From: Rhodococcus spelaei
GTDB taxonomy: Bacteria > Actinomycetota > Actinomycetes > Mycobacteriales > Mycobacteriaceae
Assembly (NCBI RefSeq): GCF_006704125.1
Contig: NZ_VIGH01000006.1
Coordinates: 124,001 to 188,000, forward strand
Direction of reading: 5' to 3'
DNA length: 64,000 nucleotides
Position numbers and translations under genes: made by a program. This document shows, piece by piece, positions 26,607 to 35,284 of this stretch. Within the stretch, counting starts at the first letter, position 1, and each line of letters begins with the position of its first letter. Below the pieces are notes generated by a model. It worked only from the letters and a program-made list of their open reading frames with translations, had not been told where the DNA came from and searched no databases.

Positions 26607-26635
26607 GTCAAGTAGGTCAAGTCAAGCGTGTCAAG
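26607..26635 (-). promoter_or_regulatory. Four GTCAAG repeats upstream of the toxin-antitoxin genes
   Basis: GTCAAG occurs at 26607, 26616, 26621 and 26630 (CTTGAC on the coding strand), giving two units GTCAAG-N3-GTCAAG offset by 14 bp. The outermost copy on the coding strand is CTTGACA, a good -35 box. The regular spacing fits cooperative binding of the antitoxin. Confidence 0.65.
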
Positions 26636-26849
26636 TAAGAGTGGTCCGGCGGACCGGTCTGGGCGCCCAAACTCATCGCGGACGGTCATCGTCGCGACGG
26701 CCGCCACCGGCGAACCCCACCCCCTGAACGCCGGCCGCTGGAACGCGTGAGCCGAACACTCGGTCCGTCGACAGGAAAATGGTTGGGCAGCACGATGTTC
26801 GGGCTGATAGTCTCCCGGGGTCCGTGACACACGCGAGGAGGTGAGACCC
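26636..26849. other. Divergent intergenic region
   Basis: The DNA between the toxin-antitoxin promoter and the upstream ORF of the hydrolase holds no gene that I can support. It should contain the forward promoter of the hydrolase transcript. Confidence 0.4.
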
Positions 26850-26903
26850 GTGAACGCAGTATCCATTGGGTGCTCCCCCTCTTCTTCACGGTTCGGCGAC
26901 TGA
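26850..26903 (+). CDS. 17-codon upstream ORF (leader peptide candidate)
   Basis: GAGGAGG at 26835 is followed 9 bp later by a GTG that opens a 17-residue frame, MNAVSIGCSPSSSRFGD. Its TGA stop sits exactly in the loop of a 7-bp hairpin, and the hydrolase gene begins 53 bp downstream. The good ribosome site and the placement suggest translation and a regulatory role; the Ser-rich middle may be the sensor. No family was recognised. Confidence 0.45.
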   Translation: MNAVSIGCSPSSSRFGD

Positions 26904-26917
26904 CGTAGGTGTCGCCG
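26894..26917 (+). promoter_or_regulatory. Hairpin CGGCGAC/GTCGCCG around the upstream-ORF stop
   Basis: A perfect 7-bp stem with a 10-nt loop that begins at the stop codon of the leader ORF. Ribosomes finishing that ORF would block its formation. Confidence 0.5.
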
Positions 26918-26956
26918 GGAGCGCCTCACCACGGCAATCCCGAAAGGCAACAACCT

Positions 26957-27715
26957 ATGCATTTCACAGCTGAGACATCGTCGAACGGTGTCATCGAACG
27001 CAACTTCACTCTGGGCGAGATCACCGGTGTGCTCTGGTCGGCCGCATCCGGCACCGACGGTGCACCCCTGATCCTCATGGGCCACAGTGGCGGCATGCAC
27101 AAGAGGGCGCCGGGAATCCTGTCCCGGGTCCACCACTACGTGACCACGTGCGGGTTCACGGTGGCCGCGATCGACGCGCCGGGGCACGGTGACCGGCCAC
27201 GAAACGAGCAGGACCAGCAGTGGGTCGCCGCTCTCCAGCAGGCTCGAGTAGCTGGAGAGCCGATCGGTCCGATCGTGGTCGAGTACAACTCCTCCCTCGC
27301 GGAGCGTGCCGTGCCGGAATGGCAGGCCACCCTGGACGCCCTCCAGGCATTGCCCGAGATCGGCGCCGGCACGCCGATCGGCTACGGCGGCATGACGTTG
27401 GGTGCCGCAACCGGTCTGTTGCTGACGTCGGTCGAACCCCGGATCACCGCGGCGGCGTTCGGCGGGGTGCTGGTGTACGAGGCCCTGATCGAGGCGGCGA
27501 GACGGATCACCATCCCGGTCGAGTTCCTCGTTCCGTGGGACGACGAGGTAATCGGCCGCGACGGAGGTTTGGCGTTGTTCGACGCCTGCGCGTCCGAGGA
27601 GAAGGCGTTGCACGCCTACCCGGGCAGGCACCACCAGGTACCCGGTTTCGAGGTCGACACTTCGGCCCGGTTCTTCGCACGACACCTCTCTCGAGCCACC
27701 GTGACGCCCGGCTGA
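26957..27715 (+). CDS. Alpha/beta hydrolase with Thr at the nucleophile elbow
   Basis: The 252-residue protein has the alpha/beta-hydrolase order: an oxyanion segment LMGHSGGMHKR near residue 40, DAPGHGDR near 75, the elbow GYGGMTLGAATG near 140 and a late histidine in GRHHQVPGFE near 225. At the elbow the usual Ser of GxSxG is Thr (GMTLG), so catalysis may be slow, altered or lost. The gene follows a short translated-looking leader ORF. It converges with the HelR gene across a strong terminator. Confidence 0.78.
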   Translation: MHFTAETSSNGVIERNFTLGEITGVLWSAASGTDGAPLILMGHSGGMHKRAPGILSRVHHYVTTCGFTVAAIDAPGHGDRPRNEQDQQWVAALQQARVAGEPIGPIVVEYNSSLAERAVPEWQATLDALQALPEIGAGTPIGYGGMTLGAATGLLLTSVEPRITAAAFGGVLVYEALIEAARRITIPVEFLVPWDDEVIGRDGGLALFDACASEEKALHAYPGRHHQVPGFEVDTSARFFARHLSRATVTPG

Positions 27716-27724
27716 CGTGACAGG

Positions 27725-27762
27725 GGTATCGGCGTCCGGCGCATCCGCCGGGCGCCGATACC
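27725..27762. terminator. Bidirectional terminator hairpin
   Basis: Arms of 17 bases (27725-27741 and 27746-27762) pair with only one G-T wobble over a 4-nt loop, between the convergent hydrolase and HelR genes. On the plus strand it is followed by a T/C-rich tract. Confidence 0.75.
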
Positions 27763-27775
27763 GCTTCGCTTCTCG

Positions 27776-29950
27776 TCAGGCCGGATGGCGATCGGCGGGC
27801 CTCGTGAGGATCACGAGGCGCTGGGTTGCCCGGGTCATGGCCACATAGCGGTCCACCGCCCCTTCGATGCCCTCGCCGAACGTGTCCGGATCGACGAGGA
27901 CGACCAGATCGAACTCGAGCCCCTTCGCCAGCTCCGGGGTCAGCCACCGGACACGTGGGCCCTCCCGGAACATCCCGTCTTCTGCGACACCAGTCCCGAT
28001 GACGCAGGCGATCCCCTCGACATTCTCGGAGAGCCAGGTGTCGACGACCGTCCCCAGCTCCGACATGGTTCCGTGGACGACGGGAACGCCGCTACTCCGG
28101 ATGGAGGTCGGCACGTTGGCGTCCGGGAGCGCGGCACGGATCACCGGCTCGGCCTCCGCCATGACCTCTTCCGGGGTCCGGTAGTTGATGCTCAGACAGG
28201 CCTGGCTGATGCGGTCGAACCCGACACCTTCGAGCCGTTCCTGCCAGGACGCCGTGAACCCGTGCCGGGCCTGGGCACGGTCCCCGACGATGGTGAAACT
28301 CCGGGACGGGCAGCGCAACAGCAGCATCTGCCACTCCGCATCGGTCAACTCCTGCGCCTCGTCCACGACGATGTGCGCGAACGGGCCGGCCAGGAGGTCC
28401 GGGTCCGTGCGGGGCAGCGCGTCCTCGTCGACCAGCATCTCCTGCAGGTCCTGCTGTCGGAGCTGCGTCATCAAGCCTTCCCCGTCGGCGTAGGTGTCGG
28501 ACGCGATCAGGTCGTCGACGACCCTGGACCGCTGCTCGCGTTTGGCGGCGACGGCGGCCTGGTGGCGACGCCGCCGCCGCGCTGCCCCCGGGTCGCCGAG
28601 GCGCTGCCGCGCGGCGTCCAGCAGCGGCAGGTCGGACACCGTCCAGCGCTGCGCGTCCGGGCGCTGCAGCGTGCGAACCTCGTCCGGGCTGAGCCAGGGC
28701 GCGCACCGACGCAGGTAGGCGGGTACCGACCACAGGTCTGCGACGAGGTCGGCGGCTTCGATCATTGTCCATGCGTTGTCGAGGGCCAGCCGCAGTTCAT
28801 CGTTCCGTGCCAACGACTTCCGCACCTCCGCGGCAGGTGCGTCGCCGTCATGCTTGTCGATCAGGATCGTGATCAGCAGCTCCCAGATCTGTTCGCGTGC
28901 CTCGTTGTGTGGGGTGCCGGGCTCGGGTGCCTGGAACGCTTCGGCCCAGTCCTCCGCGCTCAGCCAGATGTCGGACCAGTCGGTTCCGACCGTCATACCC
29001 GTGGTGGGCGGCTCCTCGTAGAACTTGACGGCCGCCTCGATCGCCCTCACCATCCGCGTGGACGACTTCAGGCGCGCGACGGCCGGGTCGGATTCGGTTG
29101 TCGCGGCGGCACCCTCGGCGACGAGATCGCGCAGGGTGCAGAGCTGGGCGCTCTCCTCGCCGAGGCTGGGCAGGACGTCGGCGACGTAGGCCAGGTAGGG
29201 CTCGTGCGGACCGACGAACAGCACACCGTGCCGAAGTCGGGGGTCGGAGTACAGCAGGTACGCGGCCCGGTGCAGCGCGACGACGGTCTTGCCCGTGCCC
29301 GGCCCGCCGTCGACGACGAGAGCACCACGGGACCCCGCGCGGACGATTGCGTCCTGGTCGGCCGCGATGGTGCCGAGAACGTCGCGCATCCGCGGCGACC
29401 GGTTGCTGCCGAGGCTGGCGATGAAGGCGGACTGGTCGTCGAGCGCGGCGTCGTTCTCCAACCCGTCCCGGGTGAAGACCTCGTCCCAGTAGTCGCTGAT
29501 CCGGTCGCGGGCCCACCGATACCTGCGGCGGCGTGACAGCCCCATCGGATTGCCGTGTGTCGCACCGAAGAACGGCTCGGCGGCGGGGGAGCGCCAGTCG
29601 ATCAGCAGCTGACTACCCGCGTCGTCCATCAGGCCGAGGCGTCCGATGTACACGGGCTCCGCGCTGGCTCCGACGATGTGTCCGAGGCACAGGTCCAGAC
29701 CGAAGCGACGCCGGGCGCGCAGCTCGGCGCTCAGCTGGTGGACCAGCAGGTCTCGCTCCAGCACCTCTTGACCCAAGCGGGCGGGCACCTTGCGCGCGGA
29801 GTCGAGGCGGCGGGACAGGTCCGCGATGGAACGCTCGAGGCTCTCGGCGATCGCTGAGAAGTGCTGCTCGTCTTCGGCGATCAGCGTCGGGTCGGCTTTT
29901 GCGGCGAGGCGGTCGGGAAGGTTGAACGCACTGGTACCCAGAGAGGTCAC
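27776..29950 (-). CDS. helR: HelR-type UvrD-like helicase (RNA polymerase recycling, rifamycin resistance)
   Basis: A 724-residue member of the HelD/HelR family: an N-terminal coiled coil (residues ~20-75), Walker A GGPGTGKT near 235, the Walker B-like VVDEAQ near 535, GDRAQA, the SINYRT motif and a C-terminal VAMTRATQRL helicase motif. HelR displaces rifamycin-bound RNA polymerase from DNA in actinobacteria. GTG 29950 has a GGAG site 8 bp upstream; a TTG at 29977 would add nine residues. The rifamycin-associated element 100 bp upstream supports HelR rather than a generic HelD. Confidence 0.86.
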   Translation of the reverse strand: MTSLGTSAFNLPDRLAAKADPTLIAEDEQHFSAIAESLERSIADLSRRLDSARKVPARLGQEVLERDLLVHQLSAELRARRRFGLDLCLGHIVGASAEPVYIGRLGLMDDAGSQLLIDWRSPAAEPFFGATHGNPMGLSRRRRYRWARDRISDYWDEVFTRDGLENDAALDDQSAFIASLGSNRSPRMRDVLGTIAADQDAIVRAGSRGALVVDGGPGTGKTVVALHRAAYLLYSDPRLRHGVLFVGPHEPYLAYVADVLPSLGEESAQLCTLRDLVAEGAAATTESDPAVARLKSSTRMVRAIEAAVKFYEEPPTTGMTVGTDWSDIWLSAEDWAEAFQAPEPGTPHNEAREQIWELLITILIDKHDGDAPAAEVRKSLARNDELRLALDNAWTMIEAADLVADLWSVPAYLRRCAPWLSPDEVRTLQRPDAQRWTVSDLPLLDAARQRLGDPGAARRRRRHQAAVAAKREQRSRVVDDLIASDTYADGEGLMTQLRQQDLQEMLVDEDALPRTDPDLLAGPFAHIVVDEAQELTDAEWQMLLLRCPSRSFTIVGDRAQARHGFTASWQERLEGVGFDRISQACLSINYRTPEEVMAEAEPVIRAALPDANVPTSIRSSGVPVVHGTMSELGTVVDTWLSENVEGIACVIGTGVAEDGMFREGPRVRWLTPELAKGLEFDLVVLVDPDTFGEGIEGAVDRYVAMTRATQRLVILTRPADRHPA

Positions 29951-30048
29951 GTGAGCGGCTCCGATCTGATGCGACAAACAGCGCTGGCAAGGCCGTGACT
30001 CCTGTTTCTGCAGGTTCTGGCCTTGGCCGGCAATTCTGCGGCATGACC

Positions 30049-30068
30049 GGGGCCTTGCCGCAAGCCCC
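30049..30068 (-). promoter_or_regulatory. Rifamycin-associated element (RAE)
   Basis: On the minus strand the sequence reads GGGGCTTGCGGCAAGGCCCC, the inverted-repeat element known to precede rifamycin-inducible resistance genes in actinobacteria. A TATAG hexamer (likely -10) lies just upstream of it, and helR starts about 100 bp downstream. Confidence 0.85.
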
Positions 30069-30131
30069 CCGTTGCGCTATATGTTGAAAGTGGAAGGGAT
30101 GGTTCACCCCCTTCTCGCCCTCCAGCGCTGG

Positions 30132-30220
30132 TCAGTCGCCGGTGGCCACATCGAGGATCCACGTGACGCCGTAGCGGTCGGTCAGCATCCCGAAGGCAGG
30201 TGTCCACTGGGCCGGGCCGA
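30132..30220 (-). pseudogene. C-terminal remnant of a VOC (glyoxalase-fold) protein
   Basis: The minus strand encodes WTPAFGMLTDRYGVTWILDVA plus a stop, the extreme C-terminus of PhnB/VOC-type proteins. The upstream sequence immediately turns into the antisense of a WYL regulator fragment, so all but about 30 codons have been lost. Confidence 0.6.
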
Positions 30221-30226
30221 GCTCGC

Positions 30227-31111
30227 TACGAGATTCGAGCCACCAAAGGTCCCGACGGGGGATATCGACTCCAGGCCGGATCCTCGACCCCGCCGATGTA
30301 TTTCGACGACGATCAGGTCGTGTCCATCGCGATCGCGCTCGGATCGGCGTCCGGGACCGGCGCCGGTATCGCCGAGGCTGCGGCCCGCGCATTGGCGACT
30401 GTGCGCCGAGTGCTTCCCACCCGGCTGCGCGCAAGAGTCGATGCGGTGGAACTCACCGCGGTCGAGCGCACCGACGGCCCAGCAGGCTTGCAAGCGAGCC
30501 CGGATGTCCTGCTTGCGATCGGCGCGGCCATTCGCGCGCACGAGGAACTCCGCTTCGACTACGACACCGACGGCCGACCAGGGGTGCACGATCGGCCGCC
30601 ACGACAGGTCCAGCCGCACCACCTGGTGCCCTGGTCCGGCCGCTGGTACCTGGTCGCCTGGGTGCCAGGGAAAGAGCAGTGGCGCACCTACCGTGCCGAT
30701 CGCATCACCCCGAGAGTCCCGACCGGCCCTCGATTCACGCCACGCACCGTGCCGGGCGCAGATGTCGGCGCGTTCCTCTCGGCCCGGTTCAACGGTGCCG
30801 ACGACACCTCCTCGGAGTGGCCGTGCGCGGGGGAGATGATCCTGCACGCACCAATTGCAGCCGTGGCACCGTTCGCCCGCGACGGCGTAGCGGAACCCCT
30901 GGACGCACAGCGAACTCGCCTGCGACTCGGCTCCTGGAGCTGGCCCGCTCTGGCTGCGTCGCTCGCGCAGTTCGATGCCGAGATAGACGTCCTCGGACCG
31001 ACAGAACTCGTCGACGCCTTCGCGCAACTGTCCGCCCGCGCCGCCCGCACCGCACAGGCGCGACCGCCCGAAGAAGTGGCAAGCGGAGAGGTCGACGCTG
31101 CCATGCGGTGA
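30227..31111 (+). pseudogene. WYL-domain regulator lacking its helix-turn-helix
   Basis: The frame begins in the middle of the winged helix (YEIRATKGPDGGYRLQAG) and continues through a complete WYL domain (VQPHHLVPWSGRWYLVAWVPGKEQWRTYRADRI shortened here to its hallmarks) and C-terminal extension, about 295 residues. The N-terminal ~45 residues of the YafY-type DNA-binding domain are absent. A GTG at 30200 could start translation but would lie in the antisense of the VOC remnant. The missing segment and the junction with another broken gene point to a deletion. Confidence 0.72.
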
Positions 31112-31151
31112 CTTGCCTGGCGTGTGGTCGTCGACTGTGGCCTAATGCCTT

Positions 31152-31808
31152 ATGGGCAGCGACAATCAGCGCACCCGATTGCCGGCGCAGACGTACGGCA
31201 CTGGCAGGGTCGAGGCGTTCTCGGACGGCGTGATCGCGGTCGCCATCACCTTGCTGGTGCTGGACCTGCGGGTTCCGGAGCCCATCGCAGGCGTCAGCCT
31301 CGCGCACAGTCTCGGTGAGCTGTGGCCCAACTACCTGGCCTACGTCATCTCATTCCTGGCTATCGGCATCATGTGGATCAACCATCACTCGATGATGAAG
31401 CGTCTGATGGCCGTGGATCATTCGGCCCTGGTGTTGAATCTGCTGCTCCTGCTGTGCATAGTGGCGTTGCCGTTCACCACGGCACTGTTCTCGACCTACC
31501 TGAACGACCGGTCCGGGGCGCACTTGGCCGCCGTGATCTACGCAGGGTCGTTCCTGGTGACGTCAGTGGTATTCGTGGCGTTGCAGTGGCTGCTGGTGGT
31601 GCGTCGCCCGTATCTGCTGAGCGAGCCGCTCACGCCGGTCCAGCGACGGTCGATCCTGCTCCGCGGCGCGGTCGCCGTCCCGGCGTATCTGCTCGCAGCC
31701 CTCGCGGGTCTGCTGACGCCGTACCTGACCCTGGCAGTCTGCATCGGCCTCGGCATTTTCTACTTTGTGCCCTTGGGTCCTCGGTTCGCCTCCGCTGCGG
31801 GGCGCTGA
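31152..31808 (+). CDS. TMEM175-type (DUF1211) potassium channel protein
   Basis: The 218-residue protein carries the channel hallmark RVEAFSDGVIAVAITLLVLDL at residues 19-39 (the RxxxFSD motif) and five further helices, with INHHSMMKRL after the third. Bacterial TMEM175 homologues form tetrameric K+ leak channels. It stands alone, 40 bp after the WYL pseudogene. Confidence 0.86.
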   Translation: MGSDNQRTRLPAQTYGTGRVEAFSDGVIAVAITLLVLDLRVPEPIAGVSLAHSLGELWPNYLAYVISFLAIGIMWINHHSMMKRLMAVDHSALVLNLLLLLCIVALPFTTALFSTYLNDRSGAHLAAVIYAGSFLVTSVVFVALQWLLVVRRPYLLSEPLTPVQRRSILLRGAVAVPAYLLAALAGLLTPYLTLAVCIGLGIFYFVPLGPRFASAAGR

Positions 31809-32079
31809 GCCCTCCTGGCGGCGGACACGACCGGGCGGGCCCACATGCGGGGGAGTGCCCGTATGTCCCCGTCAACCATGTCGATACAGGGAGGCTCACC
31901 GTCACCGGTCGGAGTGGATGAGGGAAAGTGTGCTGGTAGCAGGCAGCTTTCGGGAGTGGGTGAGGATTCCGCGCTGACGACGCGCCAAGATACTGTCATA
32001 ACGCGGGTTATCGGCAATCGAATGGAATGTCGCGGTTCCCCACCGGAGTCTCAAACAGCCGAGATGAGGGAGGGGTCCG
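31809..32079. other. Intergenic region
   Basis: No gene supported in these 271 bp between the potassium-channel gene and the antiporter pseudogene, which converge. No clear terminator was seen. Confidence 0.4.
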
Positions 32080-33435
32080 TCAGTGGGCGGGCCGATCACC
32101 CAGCGATTCGAGGCGGGTCTCCTCGAGGTCGAGCATGCGTGCGGCGGCGCTGAACGTCTGGGAGCTGTATCGGCCGTGCGAGCGGGCGTCGAGGAGGGCG
32201 TCGCGTTCGGCGGCGATCGCGACCAGCCGCAGTCGTATGTACTCTTCGCGGCGCTCGTCGTGTTCGGGATCGGGGGAGACGGGGCGACCTTCGCGCTTGC
32301 CGATCAGACTGTCGTTTCGGACTCGCGCGAGGACGTCCGGCTCGGTGCCGGTGCCGGATTCGGTGATGGCGTCCTCGGCGGCGGCGGTGAGTTCGGTCAG
32401 GAGATTGCCGTACTCGGTGCGCAGTCGGGCCCGGTCGTCGCCGGGCACCTTCACCCAGCGGATCACCACCGGCAGCGTCAGCCCCTGCAGCAGCAGGGTG
32501 GTGACGGCGACGACGAACGCGATCAGAATCAGCTCGGCCCGGTACGGGGTGTCGTGGGGGAGCGTCTGGGCGGCGGCGAGGGTGATCGCGCCGCGCATGC
32601 CGGACCATGCGAGCACGACGCCTCCGCGCCAACCGAGGGTTTCGTTGAGCAGGAAGTCGATGTCGGCGCTGGTGCGGTGGACTCGCCGCTCGAGAGGGCA
32701 GTCCGGCGTCCTGGACCTCGTCCAGGAGGTGCTCGAGGCTCAGGCCCATGATCAGGAAGATCACCGACTCGAGCAGGAACGCGATGGTGCGCCAGTTCAT
32801 CTCCTCGCCGATGCGGTCCTGGGCACGCAGGTAGCGGGGGCTCAGGTGTCCGGTGACCACCACGGTGAGCACACCGGAGGCGCCGAATTCCTCGGCGGGC
32901 ACGAACGCGGCGAAGGGGACGAAGAACGAGATCGCCGTGTTGAGGACCGTGTCGTTGATCCAGCCGCGCACGCGGACATTGACGACGCCGACGACGACGC
33001 CGATCAGGGTCGCCACGATGACCGAGAACACGAAGTCGCCGGCGACGTGCCACAGCGACACCGCGCCGGCCATCGCGGCGATCGCGGAACGCAGCAGCAC
33101 GAGGGCCGACGCGTCGTTGACGAGGCCCTCGCCTTCGAGCGCCGTCAGCAAGCGGGAGGGCAGGCCGAGCTTGCGTCCGACGGAAGTCGCCGCGACGGCG
33201 TCGGTGGGGCTGATCACCGCGCCGAGCGCGAACGCCGTCGCCCACCCGAGGTCGGGGATGAGCAGGTGGAACAGCACGCCTGCGCCGGCGGTGGTGGCCA
33301 GCACGAGCAGCGCCGCGAGACCGCTGATCGCCTTGAATTTCCGCCGGAAGTCCTGGGCGGGCATCGTCACTGCGAGAAGGCCGCCACGGCAACAATGCTG
33401 ACGACGCCGACGATGGCGATCAAGGTCAGGTCCAT
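32080..33435 (-). pseudogene. CPA1 Na+/H+ antiporter with two out-of-frame deletions
   Basis: The minus strand starts with a normal first helix (MDLTLIAIVGVVSIVAVAAFSQ), then hits a TGA; the conserved text resumes in another frame with AVTMPAQDFRRKF, some 50 residues further on in the family. The core (SPTDAVAATS, EGLVNDASALVL) is intact. A second lesion near 32690-32710 joins the end of EVQDAGL to ERRVHRTSADIDFLL in the other frame, dropping about 60 residues, before GMRGAITLAAAQTLP and the cytoplasmic tail. No full-length transporter can be made. Confidence 0.8.
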
Positions 33436-33515
33436 GCGGACCATTGTCGCCGCAGTGCTCCGTCGCGGAGGGAGAGGGACGGGGTGGTCTGCGGCTCCTG
33501 TGCAGTGCTACTGGC

Positions 33516-34111
33516 TCAGTCGAGATCCGACGGCAGGCCGGCGTCGTAGAGGGAGAGGACATCGGTCGTGCTCCGCAGGGCGTCGACGACGACTCGGGCC
33601 GGTGTGACGTGCCGCGTCGGATAGTCGATCTCTCCGAGCCTCGGATCGGCGGTCCAGGCGAGTCGTTCCTCGCCGAGCGAGAACTCGGCGGAGATGTCCT
33701 CCCGGTTGCCGCGCGGATCCTGCCGATGCCAGGCGCCCTGCAGAAGACCGCGACGAGCCCGTGCAGGACATGCCCGTCGCCGTGGGCGAGTCGCTGGTAG
33801 CACAGCGCCGTCGGGATGCCCTGGCCACGCAGGAGGGCGGCAAGCAGGTGGGACTTCGCATAGCAGAGACCGACTCGCTGTTCGAGGACATCGGACGCGC
33901 GCAGCGTCACCCGGGGATCCTGCGCGTCGTACGAATGCGCAACCTCGTCCCGGACCCATTCGTAGGCCCGGCGTGCGACGTCGATGTCGTCGACGGACTG
34001 CGATGCGAGTACGCCGCCGAGTGCTCGCACACCAGGGTGATCGATTTCGACGAACTCGTCTCCGAGGAGATACGACGAAGGATCGAGCGCAGACACGGCG
34101 GATGCAGTCAC
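33516..34111 (-). pseudogene. Transglutaminase-like protein with a one-base frameshift
   Basis: From GTG 34111 the frame encodes a transglutaminase-like domain with its catalytic cysteine in RVGLCYAKSHLL and the histidine in GHVLHGLVAVF. At about 33741-33748 the family text continues in another frame as LQGAWHRQDPRGNREDI and on to GLPSDLD and a stop at 33516. One missing C would restore the frame. It may be a true mutation or a sequencing error; the neighbouring pseudogenes make the former plausible. Confidence 0.7.
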
Positions 34112-34322
34112 CCGGACACCCTTTGTGCTGCCGCGACGTCGTCGTGATCGGCGGTCTGAGTGGGGAAGGGGGTGTCGATGAGGGCGCACCTGTCCGTCGA
34201 GGGGAGTGAGATGTCGATCCCGGTCCGTGGTCGGAGTGGTCGGGGGGGTGTTACGCGCTGTGGTGAACAGGTTCCGAAGATGCGAAGGAGTGGGAAGTCG
34301 AATACTGTTGTAGGACTGTCTA

Positions 34323-34352
34323 TTTCATGGATAATCGCAATTATCCATGAAA
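34323..34352. repeat. Perfect 13-bp palindrome TTTCATGGATAAT-CGCA-ATTATCCATGAAA
   Basis: Both arms match without error over a 4-nt loop, in AT-rich DNA unlike the surroundings. Short flanking GGACT/AGTCC extends the symmetry with an offset. It looks like a high-affinity operator or a structured RNA/DNA site, but no gene follows for 980 bp. Confidence 0.75.
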
Positions 34353-34930
34353 GTCCGATCGGGGTCCGTGTGGGCGATCCGGGGAGTGCGGAATCTCGTG
34401 GATCCGCCGAAGTCCGGTCAATCCGGTCGGCGGGCGCCGAATTGGCATTGGCGTCGAATCCCGATGCGTGCGTGGCGACATTCGACTGGCACGCACGCGC
34501 TGTCCTGATGCCGGCGTGGTTCGGTACGCACCGCCACTCAGCAGGGGCGGTGTCTGCGCAGGGTGCCTCGCCGCGGCCGAACCGCATGCGTGACTTGTGG
34601 TCTCGCAGATCTCGGGGTCCCGCGTCGCATCCAGTCCGGGGACACCCATTGCCACGTGAAATGACATAATGTCGATTATCGGTACCTTCTTCAACTCGGT
34701 GGTTACCTGACCGGCGTGCCATTCGATTCGGTCTGTACCCCACTGATGCCAGCTCGGACGAACTGATGGGCCGATGCGTCGCGCTCGCCCGGCACGGCTC
34801 GGATGCAGTCGCCCGCGGCCGACTGTCGATGTGCGCCGCCCGTCCGGACGCACGTGCTCTTGTCGCGTGAAATCCCTTCCGGTCGAACCGGATTCGCGGT
34901 CCCCTCAGGTCCCGGCGCTCCGGGTCGAAA

Positions 34931-34943
34931 CGTCACTGTGACG
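34931..34943. repeat. CGTCACTGTGACG palindrome, copy 1 of a diverged repeat
   Basis: This 13-base site recurs at 35177-35189. The ~60 bases before each copy are also related (ATTCGCRGTCCCC, then CGGCGYTCC), and ATTT/GTTT follows, so an element of about 70 bp is present twice. Confidence 0.55.
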
Positions 34944-35045
34944 ATTTGACGCATGCGCGGCGGAGTGTGAGGCGTCGCCTCTGGGCGTCGTCGGCCGGAT
35001 CCGTCCGACGGCCCTGCCGCGGTCGCTGGATCCTGCGACCGCGGC

Positions 35046-35083
35046 CGCTTCCTGTCGGGTGTCCGCGAGCCCGACAGGAAGCG
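35046..35083. repeat. 14-bp hairpin without T-run
   Basis: CGCTTCCTGTCGGG and CCCGACAGGAAGCG pair perfectly over a 10-nt loop between the two repeat copies. It could end an unannotated transcript. Confidence 0.6.
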
Positions 35084-35176
35084 ACCGGGCGTCTACCGCC
35101 TCCCCGTCCGTTGCGAATTGCCGGATCGCCGAATCCGATTCGCAGTCCCCCGGCGTTCCGCTGCCCGCACCCAATA

Positions 35177-35189
35177 CGTCACTGTGACG
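35177..35189. repeat. CGTCACTGTGACG palindrome, copy 2
   Basis: Second copy of the element described at 34931-34943; 156 bp upstream of the ZIP transporter start. Confidence 0.55.
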
Positions 35190-35265
35190 GTTTATCGGGT
35201 GTGTTCCCGGCGGCCGGTGCGTCGTCCCTTCGATCCGTCAACGACCCTCGACACTCCGCTCCGTG

Positions 35266-35284
35266 TCGGGCTAGCCTTACCTAA
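35266..35284 (+). promoter_or_regulatory. IdeR/DtxR-type iron box
   Basis: Read on the minus strand the site is TTAGGTAAGGCTAGCCCGA, matching 15 of 19 positions of the consensus TTAGGTTAGGCTAACCTAA. It lies 49 bp before the ATG of the ZIP transporter, where a bound repressor would block transcription under iron or manganese repletion. Confidence 0.6.

Noticed and set aside
35046-35083. Hairpin as an intrinsic terminator
   Set aside because: It has no T-run and no gene ends near it; kept only as a repeat.
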